From Acinetobacter sp. XS-4 (GTDB taxonomy: Bacteria > Pseudomonadota > Gammaproteobacteria > Pseudomonadales > Moraxellaceae), in contig NZ_CP094657.1 in NCBI RefSeq assembly GCF_023920705.1, forward strand, positions 3,100,001-3,164,000: a DNA stretch of 64,000 nucleotides. The letters run 5' to 3'. The notes below the pieces were generated by a model that ran no database searches, was not told where the DNA came from, and saw only the letters and a list, made by a program, of their open reading frames with translations. This document shows positions 8,522 through 17,788 of the stretch, in pieces; within the stretch, counting starts at the first letter, position 1; the number at the start of each line of letters is the position of its first letter. Made by a program: the position numbers and the translations under genes.

Positions 8522-10981
8522 TTACAGCTGATTTAATTCCCTTAAGCTTTGTAAAGGCGGTAAGTTGCAAAGGTAACCGAGTCGATAACGACCAATCAGC
8601 GCGCAAACGAACATCATGCCAAGGGGTAAAATCAGCCATATTTCAAAATGCCACTGTATTGCCATATTCATTTTATAACTAGCAATCGCACTAATCACTT
8701 CCGCAAAACAGCAGGCCACTATGCCTGCTAACAGACCAAGAAACCCAATTTCAAAACTAAGCATCTGCTTCATTTTATTTTTAGATAAACCAAATGAGCG
8801 TAGTAAAGCAACCTCACGGCGTCGCTCGTCCATTAATAGGTTTAAACATGCGATCAGTACTAATACGCCTGAAAACCCGACTAAAGCTGCTAGTACAGTC
8901 ACAATTTTGACCAAGACATTCATTAAGCGTTTTACTTCATCTAAAATTCGATCAACATCAATAAATACTGTATTTGAGAACTGCTGAATAATATTGATCA
9001 TTTTGGGTTGGTCTTGCTTAGGTACATAAAAACTGCCTAAATAACTTCCAGCATTTTCATCTAAAGTTTTCGGTGAAAAAATAAAGAAAAAGTTAGGGCT
9101 AAAGCTTTCCCACTCTACACTCCTGAAATTCACAACTTTGGCTTGTAATGTACCTTCAGGCAAGCTAAAGGTCAGCTTGTCTCCAATTTGGATTCCTAAA
9201 CTTTCGGCAGTTTTATTTTCGACTGAAACTTGCCCCACGCCATTAAACTGGGTTTGTCCTTTTGTAATGGCATTGTCATTCGGCAATTGATTCGATTGCG
9301 TTAGATTTAACTCACGGCGCAAAGAATTATTTTGTTTTATGGCTTCTTCTGAAAAAGGGACATCATTCTTTGCTATCAGTCGACCTCGGATATTTGGATA
9401 GAGCGGCGTGCTTTGCCAACCATGTAGCTTTAATTGTTGCTCAAAAGGTTTTAAATCGAATGGAGGTAAACCATATACAAATTGATTAGGCGTTCCTTCA
9501 GGAAGCTGTTGCTGCCAACGTTGTAATAAATCTGTTCTTAATACGCTTAACACTGTAATGAGGCTTAAGCCTAAAGCCAGTGCAGTAATTTGTAAGGCAC
9601 TTTGCGAGGGTGAGCGAATATAAAAAGACAAACGATTTTTCATCTTTTTTAAACTACGAAGTAAGAACCAAACAACGGTATAGAGCAAAATACAAAGAAC
9701 GATAATTGCAGCCAAAACCATAATGCTGAGCATCAAGTTTTCACTCAACACCAAACTAAAAACAATCAGGCTACTAATGCCAGCAAAAAACATAAAGAAT
9801 AATGATTTTCGAGATTTGGCTTCTTCTCGAATCACCCGAATTGGAGGTGTATTTAAAAGCTCCCAAATACTTGGCAAAATAAAACCAAGTAGCACAATCA
9901 CACTCGTAAAAATAGCAATTGGTAAAGGCCCAAGTAAAAGTGGTATTAGCGAAAAATTTAACTCTAATTGAGGAATCAATTGCAGCATAAGTTGCAGCAA
10001 GCCATAACCCATTATCAACCCTAAAAGGCTGCCCATCACAATTGAAATCGCACTGACAATACAAAGCAATCCAATATAGGCCCATAAAATTTGGAACTTA
10101 CTGGCTCCTAAGCATCTGAGAAGTGCAATATGATCTTGGTTCTGCTGAACATATCTTTGACTCGTTAAAGCAATGGCAATCCCACATAACAAAATCGTTA
10201 AAATATTGGCTAATTGCAAAAAAGTATCTAGGTTTTCAAGCGGACGTAACAACCTACTGTTCGATTCACTCGCATCACGTAAACGCAAGCCTGCCGTTTC
10301 ATCTGATTCTTTAGAAGGTTGATGCTGTTGCTTAAATTGCTTTGAAAATGCCTGAACTTGTTCAGGTTGACCAGACATTAACAGTCGATAATCGATTCTA
10401 CTGCCAGTTTGAATCGCATGAGTTTTAGCAATATCGGCCTGATGAATAATAACCGTTGGAGAAAAACCTGAAAAACCGAGTTCTTGATTTGAATCACGCA
10501 CAATCACGCCACTAAAACGAAAGGTACCGTCAGCAATAGAAACAGTATCTCCCCTTTTTACTTTCAGTAAGTCCGCTGCTCTTTGACTTAGCCAGACTTC
10601 ACCTGATTGAATCGCTTGAGTTTTTGGCGCAATTTCAAGCTGACCTCTGAGTGGAAACGCAGGTTCTATTGCCTTTACATTGACCATGACAAACTGATCT
10701 TGAGTATGAGCCATAGAACTAAATAGAGTGACATTGGTTTGCTTTAAACCAAGCTGCTCTGCTGTTCTTTTCCATGGCTGCTCAATAGGTTCATTATTCG
10801 ACAAAACTAAATCAGCACCTAGCATTTGCGAAGCTTGCAGACTAACTGCATTTTTAACTTGGTCGTTACTAAATTTCAGGGCTGTGGTTGCACTAATCGC
10901 AAGCGATAGAGCAATAATGAGTAGATATAATCCACCCGTACGAAAACTTTGTAGCAAAAGTGGTTTTAGAAGATTACGCAT
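8522..10981 (-). CDS. ABC transporter permease with two FtsX domains (YbbP-like)
   Basis: An 819-residue membrane protein. The N-terminal membrane helix (about 15-35) is followed by a large periplasmic MacB-like domain. A first FtsX core lies at about 255-380, a central membrane pair at about 390-440, a second periplasmic domain follows, and a second FtsX core runs over the last ~125 residues (LVGFSGVLVLIACLNLLMDERRREVALLRSFG). This double-FtsX layout matches E. coli YbbP. It overlaps nothing but is only three bases from the ATPase gene, and tesA is divergent beside them, as in the ybbAP/tesA grouping. It probably extracts or exports a lipid-like substrate rather than importing. Confidence 0.88.
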   Translation of the reverse strand: MRNLLKPLLLQSFRTGGLYLLIIALSLAISATTALKFSNDQVKNAVSLQASQMLGADLVLSNNEPIEQPWKRTAEQLGLKQTNVTLFSSMAHTQDQFVMVNVKAIEPAFPLRGQLEIAPKTQAIQSGEVWLSQRAADLLKVKRGDTVSIADGTFRFSGVIVRDSNQELGFSGFSPTVIIHQADIAKTHAIQTGSRIDYRLLMSGQPEQVQAFSKQFKQQHQPSKESDETAGLRLRDASESNSRLLRPLENLDTFLQLANILTILLCGIAIALTSQRYVQQNQDHIALLRCLGASKFQILWAYIGLLCIVSAISIVMGSLLGLIMGYGLLQLMLQLIPQLELNFSLIPLLLGPLPIAIFTSVIVLLGFILPSIWELLNTPPIRVIREEAKSRKSLFFMFFAGISSLIVFSLVLSENLMLSIMVLAAIIVLCILLYTVVWFLLRSLKKMKNRLSFYIRSPSQSALQITALALGLSLITVLSVLRTDLLQRWQQQLPEGTPNQFVYGLPPFDLKPFEQQLKLHGWQSTPLYPNIRGRLIAKNDVPFSEEAIKQNNSLRRELNLTQSNQLPNDNAITKGQTQFNGVGQVSVENKTAESLGIQIGDKLTFSLPEGTLQAKVVNFRSVEWESFSPNFFFIFSPKTLDENAGSYLGSFYVPKQDQPKMINIIQQFSNTVFIDVDRILDEVKRLMNVLVKIVTVLAALVGFSGVLVLIACLNLLMDERRREVALLRSFGLSKNKMKQMLSFEIGFLGLLAGIVACCFAEVISAIASYKMNMAIQWHFEIWLILPLGMMFVCALIGRYRLGYLCNLPPLQSLRELNQL

Positions 10982-10984
10982 AAT

Positions 10985-11677
10985 TTAACCACCCTGTACT
11001 GTCTTTAGTCGGCCATCATCTAACTCAACATGGCGCTGACAAAGAGCAGCCAAATTACGATCATGGGTCACTAAAATCAGAGTCGTACCTAACTCTCGGT
11101 TTAAATCAAAGAGCAAACTTTCAATTTCTTGTGCTGTCTGACCATCTAAGTTTCCTGTCGGTTCATCCGCAAAAATAATCTGTGGTTCTGCAATAAGAGC
11201 TCGTGCAATCGCCACGCGTTGTTGCTCCCCTCCAGATAAGACTTTAGGTGTTTGTTCAACTTGACGACTAAGACCTACTCGATGCAACCAATCTAAAGCT
11301 TTTTTCTCGGCGGTTTTATAATCAAAATCTTTACGTAATCGTAAGGGCAACATTACATTTTCAAGTGCACTCAACTGAGGCAAGAGTTGAAACGACTGAA
11401 ATACGAAGCCAATATGCTGCATTCTGATTTGGGCGCGTTGCTCCTCTGTTAGCTGATGAACAGCTTGACCGCACAACCAAACTTCGCCTTCAGACGGTTG
11501 ATCTAAAGTTGCCAAAATTCCCAACAATGTTGATTTACCTGAGCCAGAACGCCCAGTGATTGCCACCTGCTCCCCTTCAAAAATTTCTAAATCGATATCT
11601 TTTAAAATCGTAAACTGATTTTGGTTAATCTGAATAGTTTGTGTAACTTGATGGGCAGCAATGATGGGTTGTGGCAT
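10985..11677 (-). CDS. ABC transporter ATP-binding protein (YbbA/LolD-like)
   Basis: A 230-residue ATPase. Walker A is GRSGSGKST (residues 42-50), the Q-loop is [17 protein letters not shown], the signature is [15 protein letters not shown], and Walker B is [13 protein letters not shown], followed by the switch His in VTHDRN. The EPTGNLD form is typical of the LolD/MacB/FtsE branch. It works with the double-FtsX permease three bases downstream. It is divergent from tesA with about 44 bases between the start codons, so the two promoters overlap. Confidence 0.92.
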   Translation of the reverse strand: MPQPIIAAHQVTQTIQINQNQFTILKDIDLEIFEGEQVAITGRSGSGKSTLLGILATLDQPSEGEVWLCGQAVHQLTEEQRAQIRMQHIGFVFQSFQLLPQLSALENVMLPLRLRKDFDYKTAEKKALDWLHRVGLSRQVEQTPKVLSGGEQQRVAIARALIAEPQIIFADEPTGNLDGQTAQEIESLLFDLNRELGTTLILVTHDRNLAALCQRHVELDDGRLKTVQGG

Positions 11678-11721
11678 GATGTAAAAAGTCCTATGTATTC
11701 AGAATCAGGGTCGAAGTACAA

Positions 11722-12345
11722 ATGTCTAAATCTTTTTTGATTGGTTCTAAAAGCATCATGCTCATCTCATTAAGTATGCTGCCTATGCTTGTATCGGCGA
11801 AAACTATTTTAATTTTAGGAGATAGTATTAGTGCCGGTTACGGAATTGATCCCAAACAAGGTTGGGTACAATTACTGCAAAAACGCTTAGACCAACAGTA
11901 TCCCAAACAACATAAAGTGGTCAATGCAAGTGTTAGTGGAGAAACAACCAGCGGTGCTTTAGCCCGATTACCTAAGTTATTACAGACTTATAAGCCAAAT
12001 GTGATCGTGATTGAATTAGGTGGAAATGATGGCTTGCGTGGTCAACCACCTCAAATGATTCAAAAAAATCTGGATCAGCTCATTCAATTAAGCCAGAAAC
12101 AAAAAGCCCAAGTTATTCTTTTTGGCATGAAAATTCCGCCAAATTATGGGGCTGCCTATAGCAAAGCTTTTGAAAATAATTATAAAGTTGCAAGCCAAAA
12201 ATATCAGGTGAAATTACTACCATTTTTTCTTGATGGAGTCGCTGGTCAAAAACAGCTTATGCAAAATGACTTGATTCATCCCAATGCTCAAGCACAGTCA
12301 AAATTACTTAATTTAGCTTATCCATATATAAAAGGTGCCCTGTAG
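11722..12345 (+). CDS. tesA: Periplasmic arylesterase/acyl-CoA thioesterase TesA, GDSL type
   Basis: A 207-residue SGNH hydrolase. A signal peptide covers about residues 1-26 (MLISLSMLPMLVSAK). Block I is ILGDSISAGYG with catalytic S35. Gly in SVSGETTSGA, Asn in ELGGNDGLRG, and the Asp-His pair in DLIHPNAQAQ complete the four blocks. Known TesA proteins (thioesterase I/protease I/lysophospholipase L1) act in the periplasm on thioesters and aryl esters. Its last codons (Lys-Gly-Ala-Leu) and stop lie inside the terminator stem-loop. Confidence 0.93.
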   Translation: MSKSFLIGSKSIMLISLSMLPMLVSAKTILILGDSISAGYGIDPKQGWVQLLQKRLDQQYPKQHKVVNASVSGETTSGALARLPKLLQTYKPNVIVIELGGNDGLRGQPPQMIQKNLDQLIQLSQKQKAQVILFGMKIPPNYGAAYSKAFENNYKVASQKYQVKLLPFFLDGVAGQKQLMQNDLIHPNAQAQSKLLNLAYPYIKGAL

Positions 12346-12360
12346 GCACCTTTTATCTTT
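12330..12360 (+). terminator. Terminator overlapping the tesA stop codon
   Basis: AAAAGGTGCC (12330-12339), loop CTGTA, GGCACCTTTT (12345-12354), then ATCTTT. The tesA stop codon TAG (12343-12345) straddles the loop and 3' arm, so translating ribosomes would cover the 5' arm. Confidence 0.85.
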
Positions 12361-12380
12361 AAGCATTATTTTTAATATAA

Positions 12381-12995
12381 TCAGAAATCAAAAAAGGTTA
12401 CTTCACCAGTTTCTAGTGAATATTCTGCACCAACAACAATCAACTCACCTTTCGCAATTAGGCTCTCTAACACAGCCGAACCATGACGTAATTGATTGAC
12501 CGAAGCAAAAACGTTTGAACGTACCGCATGACATGAAAGTTTTTTCAAATCATTTTTTAAATCAGTCTGCATTAAAATTTCAACTGACGGACGAACACGG
12601 TTCACAATCGACATTAAGTTAGATGATGGTGGGTGATCAGGATTCATTAACGTATCAATTGTTGCTTGAATAGCGCCACAATGGCTATGCCCCAATACAA
12701 CAACAACTGGACAATCATAACGCTCTGCCGCGAACTCAACACTACCGACTTGTGAAGGAGCAACCACATTACCAGCAACACGAATCACGAATAAGTCACC
12801 AAGACCTTGATCAAATACCATTTCTGCTGGAACACGTGAATCTGAACAACCTAATACAATCGCAAACGGATTTTGATCCTTTGCCAGTTCAGCACGTTCA
12901 TGATGCGATAAGGTTTTTGCAAGGGAACTATTTCCATTTACAAATCGTTGATTACCAGCTTTCAGACGATCTAAAACTTCTTGCGCAGTAGGCAT
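12381..12995 (-). CDS. Beta-class carbonic anhydrase
   Basis: A 204-residue beta-carbonic anhydrase (EC 4.2.1.1) that interconverts CO2 and bicarbonate in the cytoplasm. The zinc ligands are visible as C50 with the D-S-R triad in VLGCSDSRVPAE, H103, and C106 in VLGHSHCGA. An upstream TTG at 13019 would add eight residues but has no ribosome site; the ATG at 12995 follows GGA by eight bases and begins MPTAQEVLDRLKAGNQRF, the normal family opening. No sulfate-transporter partner is adjacent. It converges on tesA. Confidence 0.93.
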   Translation of the reverse strand: MPTAQEVLDRLKAGNQRFVNGNSSLAKTLSHHERAELAKDQNPFAIVLGCSDSRVPAEMVFDQGLGDLFVIRVAGNVVAPSQVGSVEFAAERYDCPVVVVLGHSHCGAIQATIDTLMNPDHPPSSNLMSIVNRVRPSVEILMQTDLKNDLKKLSCHAVRSNVFASVNQLRHGSAVLESLIAKGELIVVGAEYSLETGEVTFFDF

Positions 12996-13280
12996 TTTAT
13001 ATTTCCATTGTTTTTTCAAGGTTGGAAATCATTTTAATGTGTCAAAATTTGAATGTCACTGACAAAAAATTAAATCCTTTTCCATGAAAAATTTTAAAAA
13101 TACGTTCTCTATTTAAATGGAATGTTTATCGCAAATTCCTTACTGTTTAGCGAAAAAATAGACATACTTTGGTTCTCGGATTGACTATAATTTTTCTCCT
13201 TTTGATCATTTGGCAAATGACTCATTGGCAAAGTTTTTCAATAATTTTCAAACTCGCTTATGCCTCAAGGATGAAATCTT

Positions 13281-14306
13281 ATGACGACGCTGTTTGTATC
13301 AACCAAAACAACCATAAAGAAAACAGCTATGGCACTTGCCTTGGCTTGTAGCCTTACAACAATAACAGGTGTTTTTCAGACGCAAGCAGCTGATACGATG
13401 GATATAAACTTTCAGAATATTTTACAGCAAGAGCGTAGTTGGGCAGGTTTACAAAGTAAAAGTTTAAAAGTTGGCGAGGTTACATGGTCATATAGTGAAG
13501 GTGGTTCTACGACTAAACCGACATTGCTTCTTATTCATGGATTAGGAGGGAGTCGTGATAACTGGAACCGAGTTGCGCGTTATCTCACAGCAAATTACCA
13601 TGTTATTATTCCAGACTTACCGGGTAGTGGTGAAACCATAGTTGCACAGGATTTCGACTACTCAGTACCTAATCTTGCCGAAAAGTTACGTCGATTTGTT
13701 GAAGCTGCAAATTTAAAAGGGCCAATTCACATTGCTGGCCACTCACTTGGTGGTTCAATTGCCCTACTCTATGCTGGACAATATCCTTTTGAAACCAAAA
13801 GTCTATTCTTGGTTGATAGTGGTGGTATTTTCCGTTCTGCAAATACAATTTATTTAAAAGATCCAGCCTACTTAAAACAACTTTTAGTATCTAAAAAAGG
13901 TGACTTTAACTATTTGTTAAAGCAAACCATGTTTAATCCTCCATTTATTCCTAAAGAATTTCTTCAAGCTCAAGAAAAGCTCATGATTAATCAGGCACCT
14001 CAAACACAAAAACTGGTTGATCAGCTTATTGCCCTCAATAAAGTCTACACGCCAGATTCATTTGCAGTGCTCACTAAGACAATCGATGCACCGACACTGA
14101 TTTTATGGGGTAAGCAAGATAAGATTATTAATGTTGAAGTAGCAAGTGAACTAAAACGACTTTTAAAAAATGCCCAGCCTCCCGTTATTTTAGAGAATGT
14201 CGGCCATATGCCAATATTGGAAGCTGAGCAACTGGTTATTCAACAATATGTACCGTTTTTACTTAAAGTAGAAACAAATCAGTCTTCAAAAACGACTACA
14301 CCTTAA
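13281..14306 (+). CDS. Exported alpha/beta hydrolase (lipase/esterase-like)
   Basis: A 341-residue alpha/beta hydrolase. The N-terminus (about 1-37: TTIKKTAMALALACSLTTITG then FQTQAA) is a signal peptide, so the enzyme is probably periplasmic or secreted. The oxyanion motif is LIHGLGGSRDNW near 85-95. The nucleophile is S155 in GHSLGGS. The acid is Asp in LWGKQDKI and the base His in VGHMPILE. The AAGGA ribosome site is nine bases before the ATG. The downstream gene for an unknown 335-residue protein starts 26 bases later, so the pair is probably one transcript. The substrate is unknown. Confidence 0.82.
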   Translation: MTTLFVSTKTTIKKTAMALALACSLTTITGVFQTQAADTMDINFQNILQQERSWAGLQSKSLKVGEVTWSYSEGGSTTKPTLLLIHGLGGSRDNWNRVARYLTANYHVIIPDLPGSGETIVAQDFDYSVPNLAEKLRRFVEAANLKGPIHIAGHSLGGSIALLYAGQYPFETKSLFLVDSGGIFRSANTIYLKDPAYLKQLLVSKKGDFNYLLKQTMFNPPFIPKEFLQAQEKLMINQAPQTQKLVDQLIALNKVYTPDSFAVLTKTIDAPTLILWGKQDKIINVEVASELKRLLKNAQPPVILENVGHMPILEAEQLVIQQYVPFLLKVETNQSSKTTTP

Positions 14307-14332
14307 ATAAAACTTCGGACTTGTGAGACCTT

Positions 14333-15340
14333 ATGTCTACCCAACCGCTTATAGAAAAACTCATTGAAGCTCATCTTGATTTTTTAGATGAGGAATTTGC
14401 TCATCCTCATGTTATCCAACAAGAATTTGAGCAATTTTATCATTGGTTGGGTAGTCGGCAACTACAACACCTCTGGACCTTTGAACAAATTCAGCAGCTC
14501 ATTCAAAAACAGATTCTAGAAACTCCTGCTTCTGATTTTTTGCTTGAACAAATTGCAGAACATATTCGCTTTGCACTTATTCATCCAGCTAATGAAAATA
14601 CAACAATTGAAGATGTTATTCCTGTTTTAACAATTGATGGGATAGCGCAATACGTTGCAAGTAAAGAACAGCATCGTAAAAAAATCATTAAAACGATTGT
14701 TAATAATTCTGCATTTTCAGCACTTTTGACTCAACTGATTCAACAAACAATGCATGATTACTTAGATGAATCTATGTCAAAACGTGCGCCAGGTGTGGGC
14801 CGTTTTATGAAAATGGGGAAATCTGTTCTAGAAACAGTGACTGATTCAAATCTAGACGACACGATTAATCATTATTTGCAAAAGAATATTTTAAAACTGA
14901 GTCAAATGAGTGAGCGCGTTTTAAACCAACATTTTGACAATGATAAGCTCTATCATTTTCAGGCAAATGTTTGGCATAAAGTTAAATCTATGCCACTTTC
15001 TGTTTTGAAAAACTATGTAGAAGTTCAAGATTTATCAAAAACTGTAGGTTTAGGACACGAGATTTGGGATCACATTCGCCAAACTTCTTACCTGAAACAA
15101 CAAGTTCATGATGGTATTTACACTTGGTATGTTCGAAATCAGGAACGTAATTTTGACTTGCTACTACGCGACCTTAATATTAATGAAAGTTTGATACAAC
15201 ATGAACTGACTCAGTTGCTTGTGCCGGTATTACAGCAATTAGTTACAACAGGACATTTAAGACGTCGTGCCCGTGTTTACCTAGAGAAATTTTATTATTC
15301 TGAAAAAGCATTAAATATTATCAATAACAAAGGCGCTTAA
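14333..15340 (+). CDS. Conserved hypothetical protein, 335 aa, all-alpha
   Basis: I do not recognise a named family. The protein has no signal peptide and no membrane segment. Leu, Gln, His and Ile are frequent and the pattern suggests a long helical protein: an N-terminal helical part (about 1-100), a middle segment with ISKEQHRKK-like basic helices, then SKRAPGVGRFMKMGKSVLETV near 148-168, which looks like a small basic/glycine hinge, and a C-terminal helical part. It follows the secreted hydrolase gene closely and shares its terminator. The final residues N-N-K-G-A are encoded by the terminator stem. Confidence 0.75.
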   Translation: MSTQPLIEKLIEAHLDFLDEEFAHPHVIQQEFEQFYHWLGSRQLQHLWTFEQIQQLIQKQILETPASDFLLEQIAEHIRFALIHPANENTTIEDVIPVLTIDGIAQYVASKEQHRKKIIKTIVNNSAFSALLTQLIQQTMHDYLDESMSKRAPGVGRFMKMGKSVLETVTDSNLDDTINHYLQKNILKLSQMSERVLNQHFDNDKLYHFQANVWHKVKSMPLSVLKNYVEVQDLSKTVGLGHEIWDHIRQTSYLKQQVHDGIYTWYVRNQERNFDLLLRDLNINESLIQHELTQLLVPVLQQLVTTGHLRRRARVYLEKFYYSEKALNIINNKGA

Positions 15341-15360
15341 AGCGCCTTTGTTATTGCTAT
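15323..15360 (+). terminator. Terminator with the stop codon as its loop
   Basis: AATAACAAAGGCGCT (15323-15337) pairs perfectly with AGCGCCTTTGTTATT (15341-15355). The three loop bases 15338-15340 are exactly the TAA stop codon of the upstream gene. It is symmetric enough to act on the convergent TonB receptor gene too, whose stop lies just beyond. Confidence 0.85.
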
Positions 15361-15363
15361 TGA

Positions 15364-17619
15364 TTAAAATGAATATTTTAAAGAAGCATAATAAGCTCGA
15401 CCTGGCTCATTGTAAGTTTGACTGATTGAATTACTGTCTCTTAAAATTTGTTTATCAAACAAGTTACTTACACCAACACGCGTACTAATATTGTCTGAAA
15501 TTTTATAACCAACATTAATTCCAGCAGTGCTATAACTTTTTACAGTACTTGGCTTAATCGCAGAATTTGTTCCACCTGAACCAATGCCCGATTCGATTCT
15601 ATTTTCAGCAAACTGACGCGACTTTTGACGGCCATATTGAGTGAAGACAAAATTCACATCTAACTGATCTGTAATGTCATAATCGAAAATTGAGTTAATC
15701 GTATAGTTTGGAACCAAAGATAATGGGTTCCCCGTTTGCTTATCTTTTGAGTCCATCATGTAAGTAAAGTTATTGGTCCAGCGAATGTCTCCAAAGTCTA
15801 AGCCTAAACTTCCTTCAAAACCTTGAATTAATGCTTTAGGCGTATTTTCCCAACGTAAGATATTCCACTTGGTGTTGGTCACAGCACCTGTATTTGCGTT
15901 GGTACTTGAGCCATCAACTGTTCCAATAACATTTGTACCAGCCACAATCTTATCTTTATAGTCATTGCGGAACCACGTTAAGCTTGCATTGACAATGTCT
16001 TTTTGAAACTGGATGCCTAACTCTTTGTTTACTGAAGTTTCTGGTTTTAAATCACCATTACCTTGCAATAAACAACGTGACTCAATATTAGATGGACAAC
16101 CATTGCCGTTCGTACTGAGTAAGTACCCTTCGGCATTTTGATACATATTCGGTGCTTTATACGCTTTTGCTACTCCACCTTTTAAAGTGAAATAATCATT
16201 GAGTCTTTGAGTAACGTTTAAGCTTGGGCTCCAGTTAGAACCAGATTTGCTGTGGTCATCGAAACGTAAACCTAACACGGCATCGGTGCTATCTGTAAGT
16301 TTTAGGTTATCTTCGATATATGCAGAAGCAATACGTGATTCCATTTTACTGCGATTGCCTTTAGCTAATTGATCGCCGTAACCTGAACCACTACTGTCCA
16401 CACCTTGAGTTGTCGAAACATTATCTTTAAATCTGTCTTCAACCCATTCAGTCCCGAGTGTTAACACGTGTGGTACATAATATTCAAAAGGAATATTGGC
16501 TTCACCATTTAAACGAAGAGTTTCTAAACGTGAGGTGGCTTTATTATCAAGATTATTAATTTTTCCTTCTACACTTCCTGCGAGGCCTTCAGGCAAACGT
16601 TTATTATGAGTTTTATCATATTGAGCAACTAACTTACTCTTACCCCAAGACCAATCCCCTTCATGCGTTAATGCATAGCTATCACGGTACATGGTATTGG
16701 TTTCTTTACCTATGAGTTCCGAAAGAATTGCATCGGCTTCAGCATTTGCATTTAACTGAGAATCACCAGAATAAATATTACCTTGTTTACTAGAAGAGAC
16801 ATCGAGCAAGACAGTTTGTTGGTCTGTTGCTTGCCAAGCTAAACGTCCTGAAATATCTTTATTTTTAACGCCTTCACGGCCAGCTGCGGTACTGCCTATT
16901 GATTTATTAATATCGACATCGTCCGCTTCTGTTTTATTGTAATTACCATATAAGCGATATGACAAAACATCTTTAATCAGTGGCCCACTTACATTAAAAC
17001 CAACACGATTTGATGAACCTTCTTTAGAGTCCTCAGGTTGAGAAGTATAAAACTCTACCGAACCATGGGTTTCATTCGTCACTTTTTTAGTAATGATGTT
17101 GACTACACCACCTGCTGCACCCGAACCATATCGAGCTGCGGCTGGTCCACGTAAAACTTCAATTGATTCGATAGCTTCGGCTGGTACCCAATTTGAGTCA
17201 CCTCGTGTATCACGCTCTCCTTTCCAGCCATAACGAACTGAATTACGAGAGTTAATTGGTTTTCCATCCACTAAAATGAGCGTATTTTCTGGACCCATTC
17301 CACGAATATCAATTTGTCTATTATTACCACGCTGCCCCGTTGCGCTATTGCCCGTTAAATTGACACCCGGCATACGACGCACATAATCAGAAATATCATT
17401 ACGAACGGGTAGTTTTTCTAAATCTTCTTTGGTAATAACCGATACACCGAGCGATTGCTTCACTTGCTCTTCAGCTGTTACGAAAATTGTTTCCAATTTC
17501 ACAGGTTCAGCAGGCTTTTCTAATGCTTGTTCTTGCTCATTTTGTGCAGCATAAGCCATAGACATCATACTTGCCAGTACTGAAACAGAAAGCACTGACT
17601 GGATAATACGCTTCGACAT
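15364..17619 (-). CDS. pirA: TonB-dependent ferric siderophore receptor (FepA/PirA-like)
   Basis: A 751-residue outer-membrane receptor. A signal peptide covers ~1-24 (ending AYAAQ). The TonB box region is LETIFVTAEE. The plug domain (about 50-180) includes VRRMPGVNL, RQIDIRGMGPENTLILVDG and SIEVLRGPAAARYGSGAAGGVVNI. The 22-strand barrel ends with Phe (ASLKYSF), as outer-membrane barrels do. The plug and barrel resemble catecholate (enterobactin-type) receptors FepA/PfeA and Acinetobacter PirA; the symbol is by resemblance. The ATG at 17619 follows GGGA by six bases, better than the TTG upstream. A Fur box lies 88 bases upstream. Confidence 0.9.
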   Translation of the reverse strand: MSKRIIQSVLSVSVLASMMSMAYAAQNEQEQALEKPAEPVKLETIFVTAEEQVKQSLGVSVITKEDLEKLPVRNDISDYVRRMPGVNLTGNSATGQRGNNRQIDIRGMGPENTLILVDGKPINSRNSVRYGWKGERDTRGDSNWVPAEAIESIEVLRGPAAARYGSGAAGGVVNIITKKVTNETHGSVEFYTSQPEDSKEGSSNRVGFNVSGPLIKDVLSYRLYGNYNKTEADDVDINKSIGSTAAGREGVKNKDISGRLAWQATDQQTVLLDVSSSKQGNIYSGDSQLNANAEADAILSELIGKETNTMYRDSYALTHEGDWSWGKSKLVAQYDKTHNKRLPEGLAGSVEGKINNLDNKATSRLETLRLNGEANIPFEYYVPHVLTLGTEWVEDRFKDNVSTTQGVDSSGSGYGDQLAKGNRSKMESRIASAYIEDNLKLTDSTDAVLGLRFDDHSKSGSNWSPSLNVTQRLNDYFTLKGGVAKAYKAPNMYQNAEGYLLSTNGNGCPSNIESRCLLQGNGDLKPETSVNKELGIQFQKDIVNASLTWFRNDYKDKIVAGTNVIGTVDGSSTNANTGAVTNTKWNILRWENTPKALIQGFEGSLGLDFGDIRWTNNFTYMMDSKDKQTGNPLSLVPNYTINSIFDYDITDQLDVNFVFTQYGRQKSRQFAENRIESGIGSGGTNSAIKPSTVKSYSTAGINVGYKISDNISTRVGVSNLFDKQILRDSNSISQTYNEPGRAYYASLKYSF

Positions 17620-17706
17620 AAGTATTCCCAATATATTGATTTATTAAACATCTCTCATTTTAAGTTCCGCATTGTAACAAATCTAAATAAAATTACAAAT
17701 GATATT

Positions 17707-17725
17707 GATAATAATTATCATTATT
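17707..17725 (-). promoter_or_regulatory. Fur box upstream of the siderophore receptor
   Basis: GATAATAATTATCATTATT matches 16 of 19 positions of the Fur consensus GATAATGATAATCATTATC. It lies 88 bases before the receptor start, on its promoter side. It predicts derepression when iron is short. Confidence 0.85.
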
Positions 17726-17738
17726 TGTATTGAATAAT

Positions 17739-17766
17739 AAAAAAACCTCATGTCGAGGCTTTTTTA
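17739..17766 (-). terminator. Terminator of nfuA
   Basis: On the minus strand GCCTC, loop GACAT, GAGGT with flanking A and T runs forms an intrinsic terminator 22 bases after the nfuA stop codon. It also separates nfuA transcription from the Fur-controlled receptor promoter. Confidence 0.8.
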
Positions 17767-17788
17767 TTTCACTTTTCAAACAATTTGA

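Noticed and set aside
8721..10988. Several plus-strand frames of 60-90 codons inside the ABC permease gene
   Set aside because: All lie antisense to a clear double-FtsX permease and lack ribosome sites.
13169..13351. 60-residue hydrophobic reading frame before the secreted hydrolase
   Set aside because: It starts without a ribosome site, and its second half overlaps the well-supported hydrolase start in another frame.
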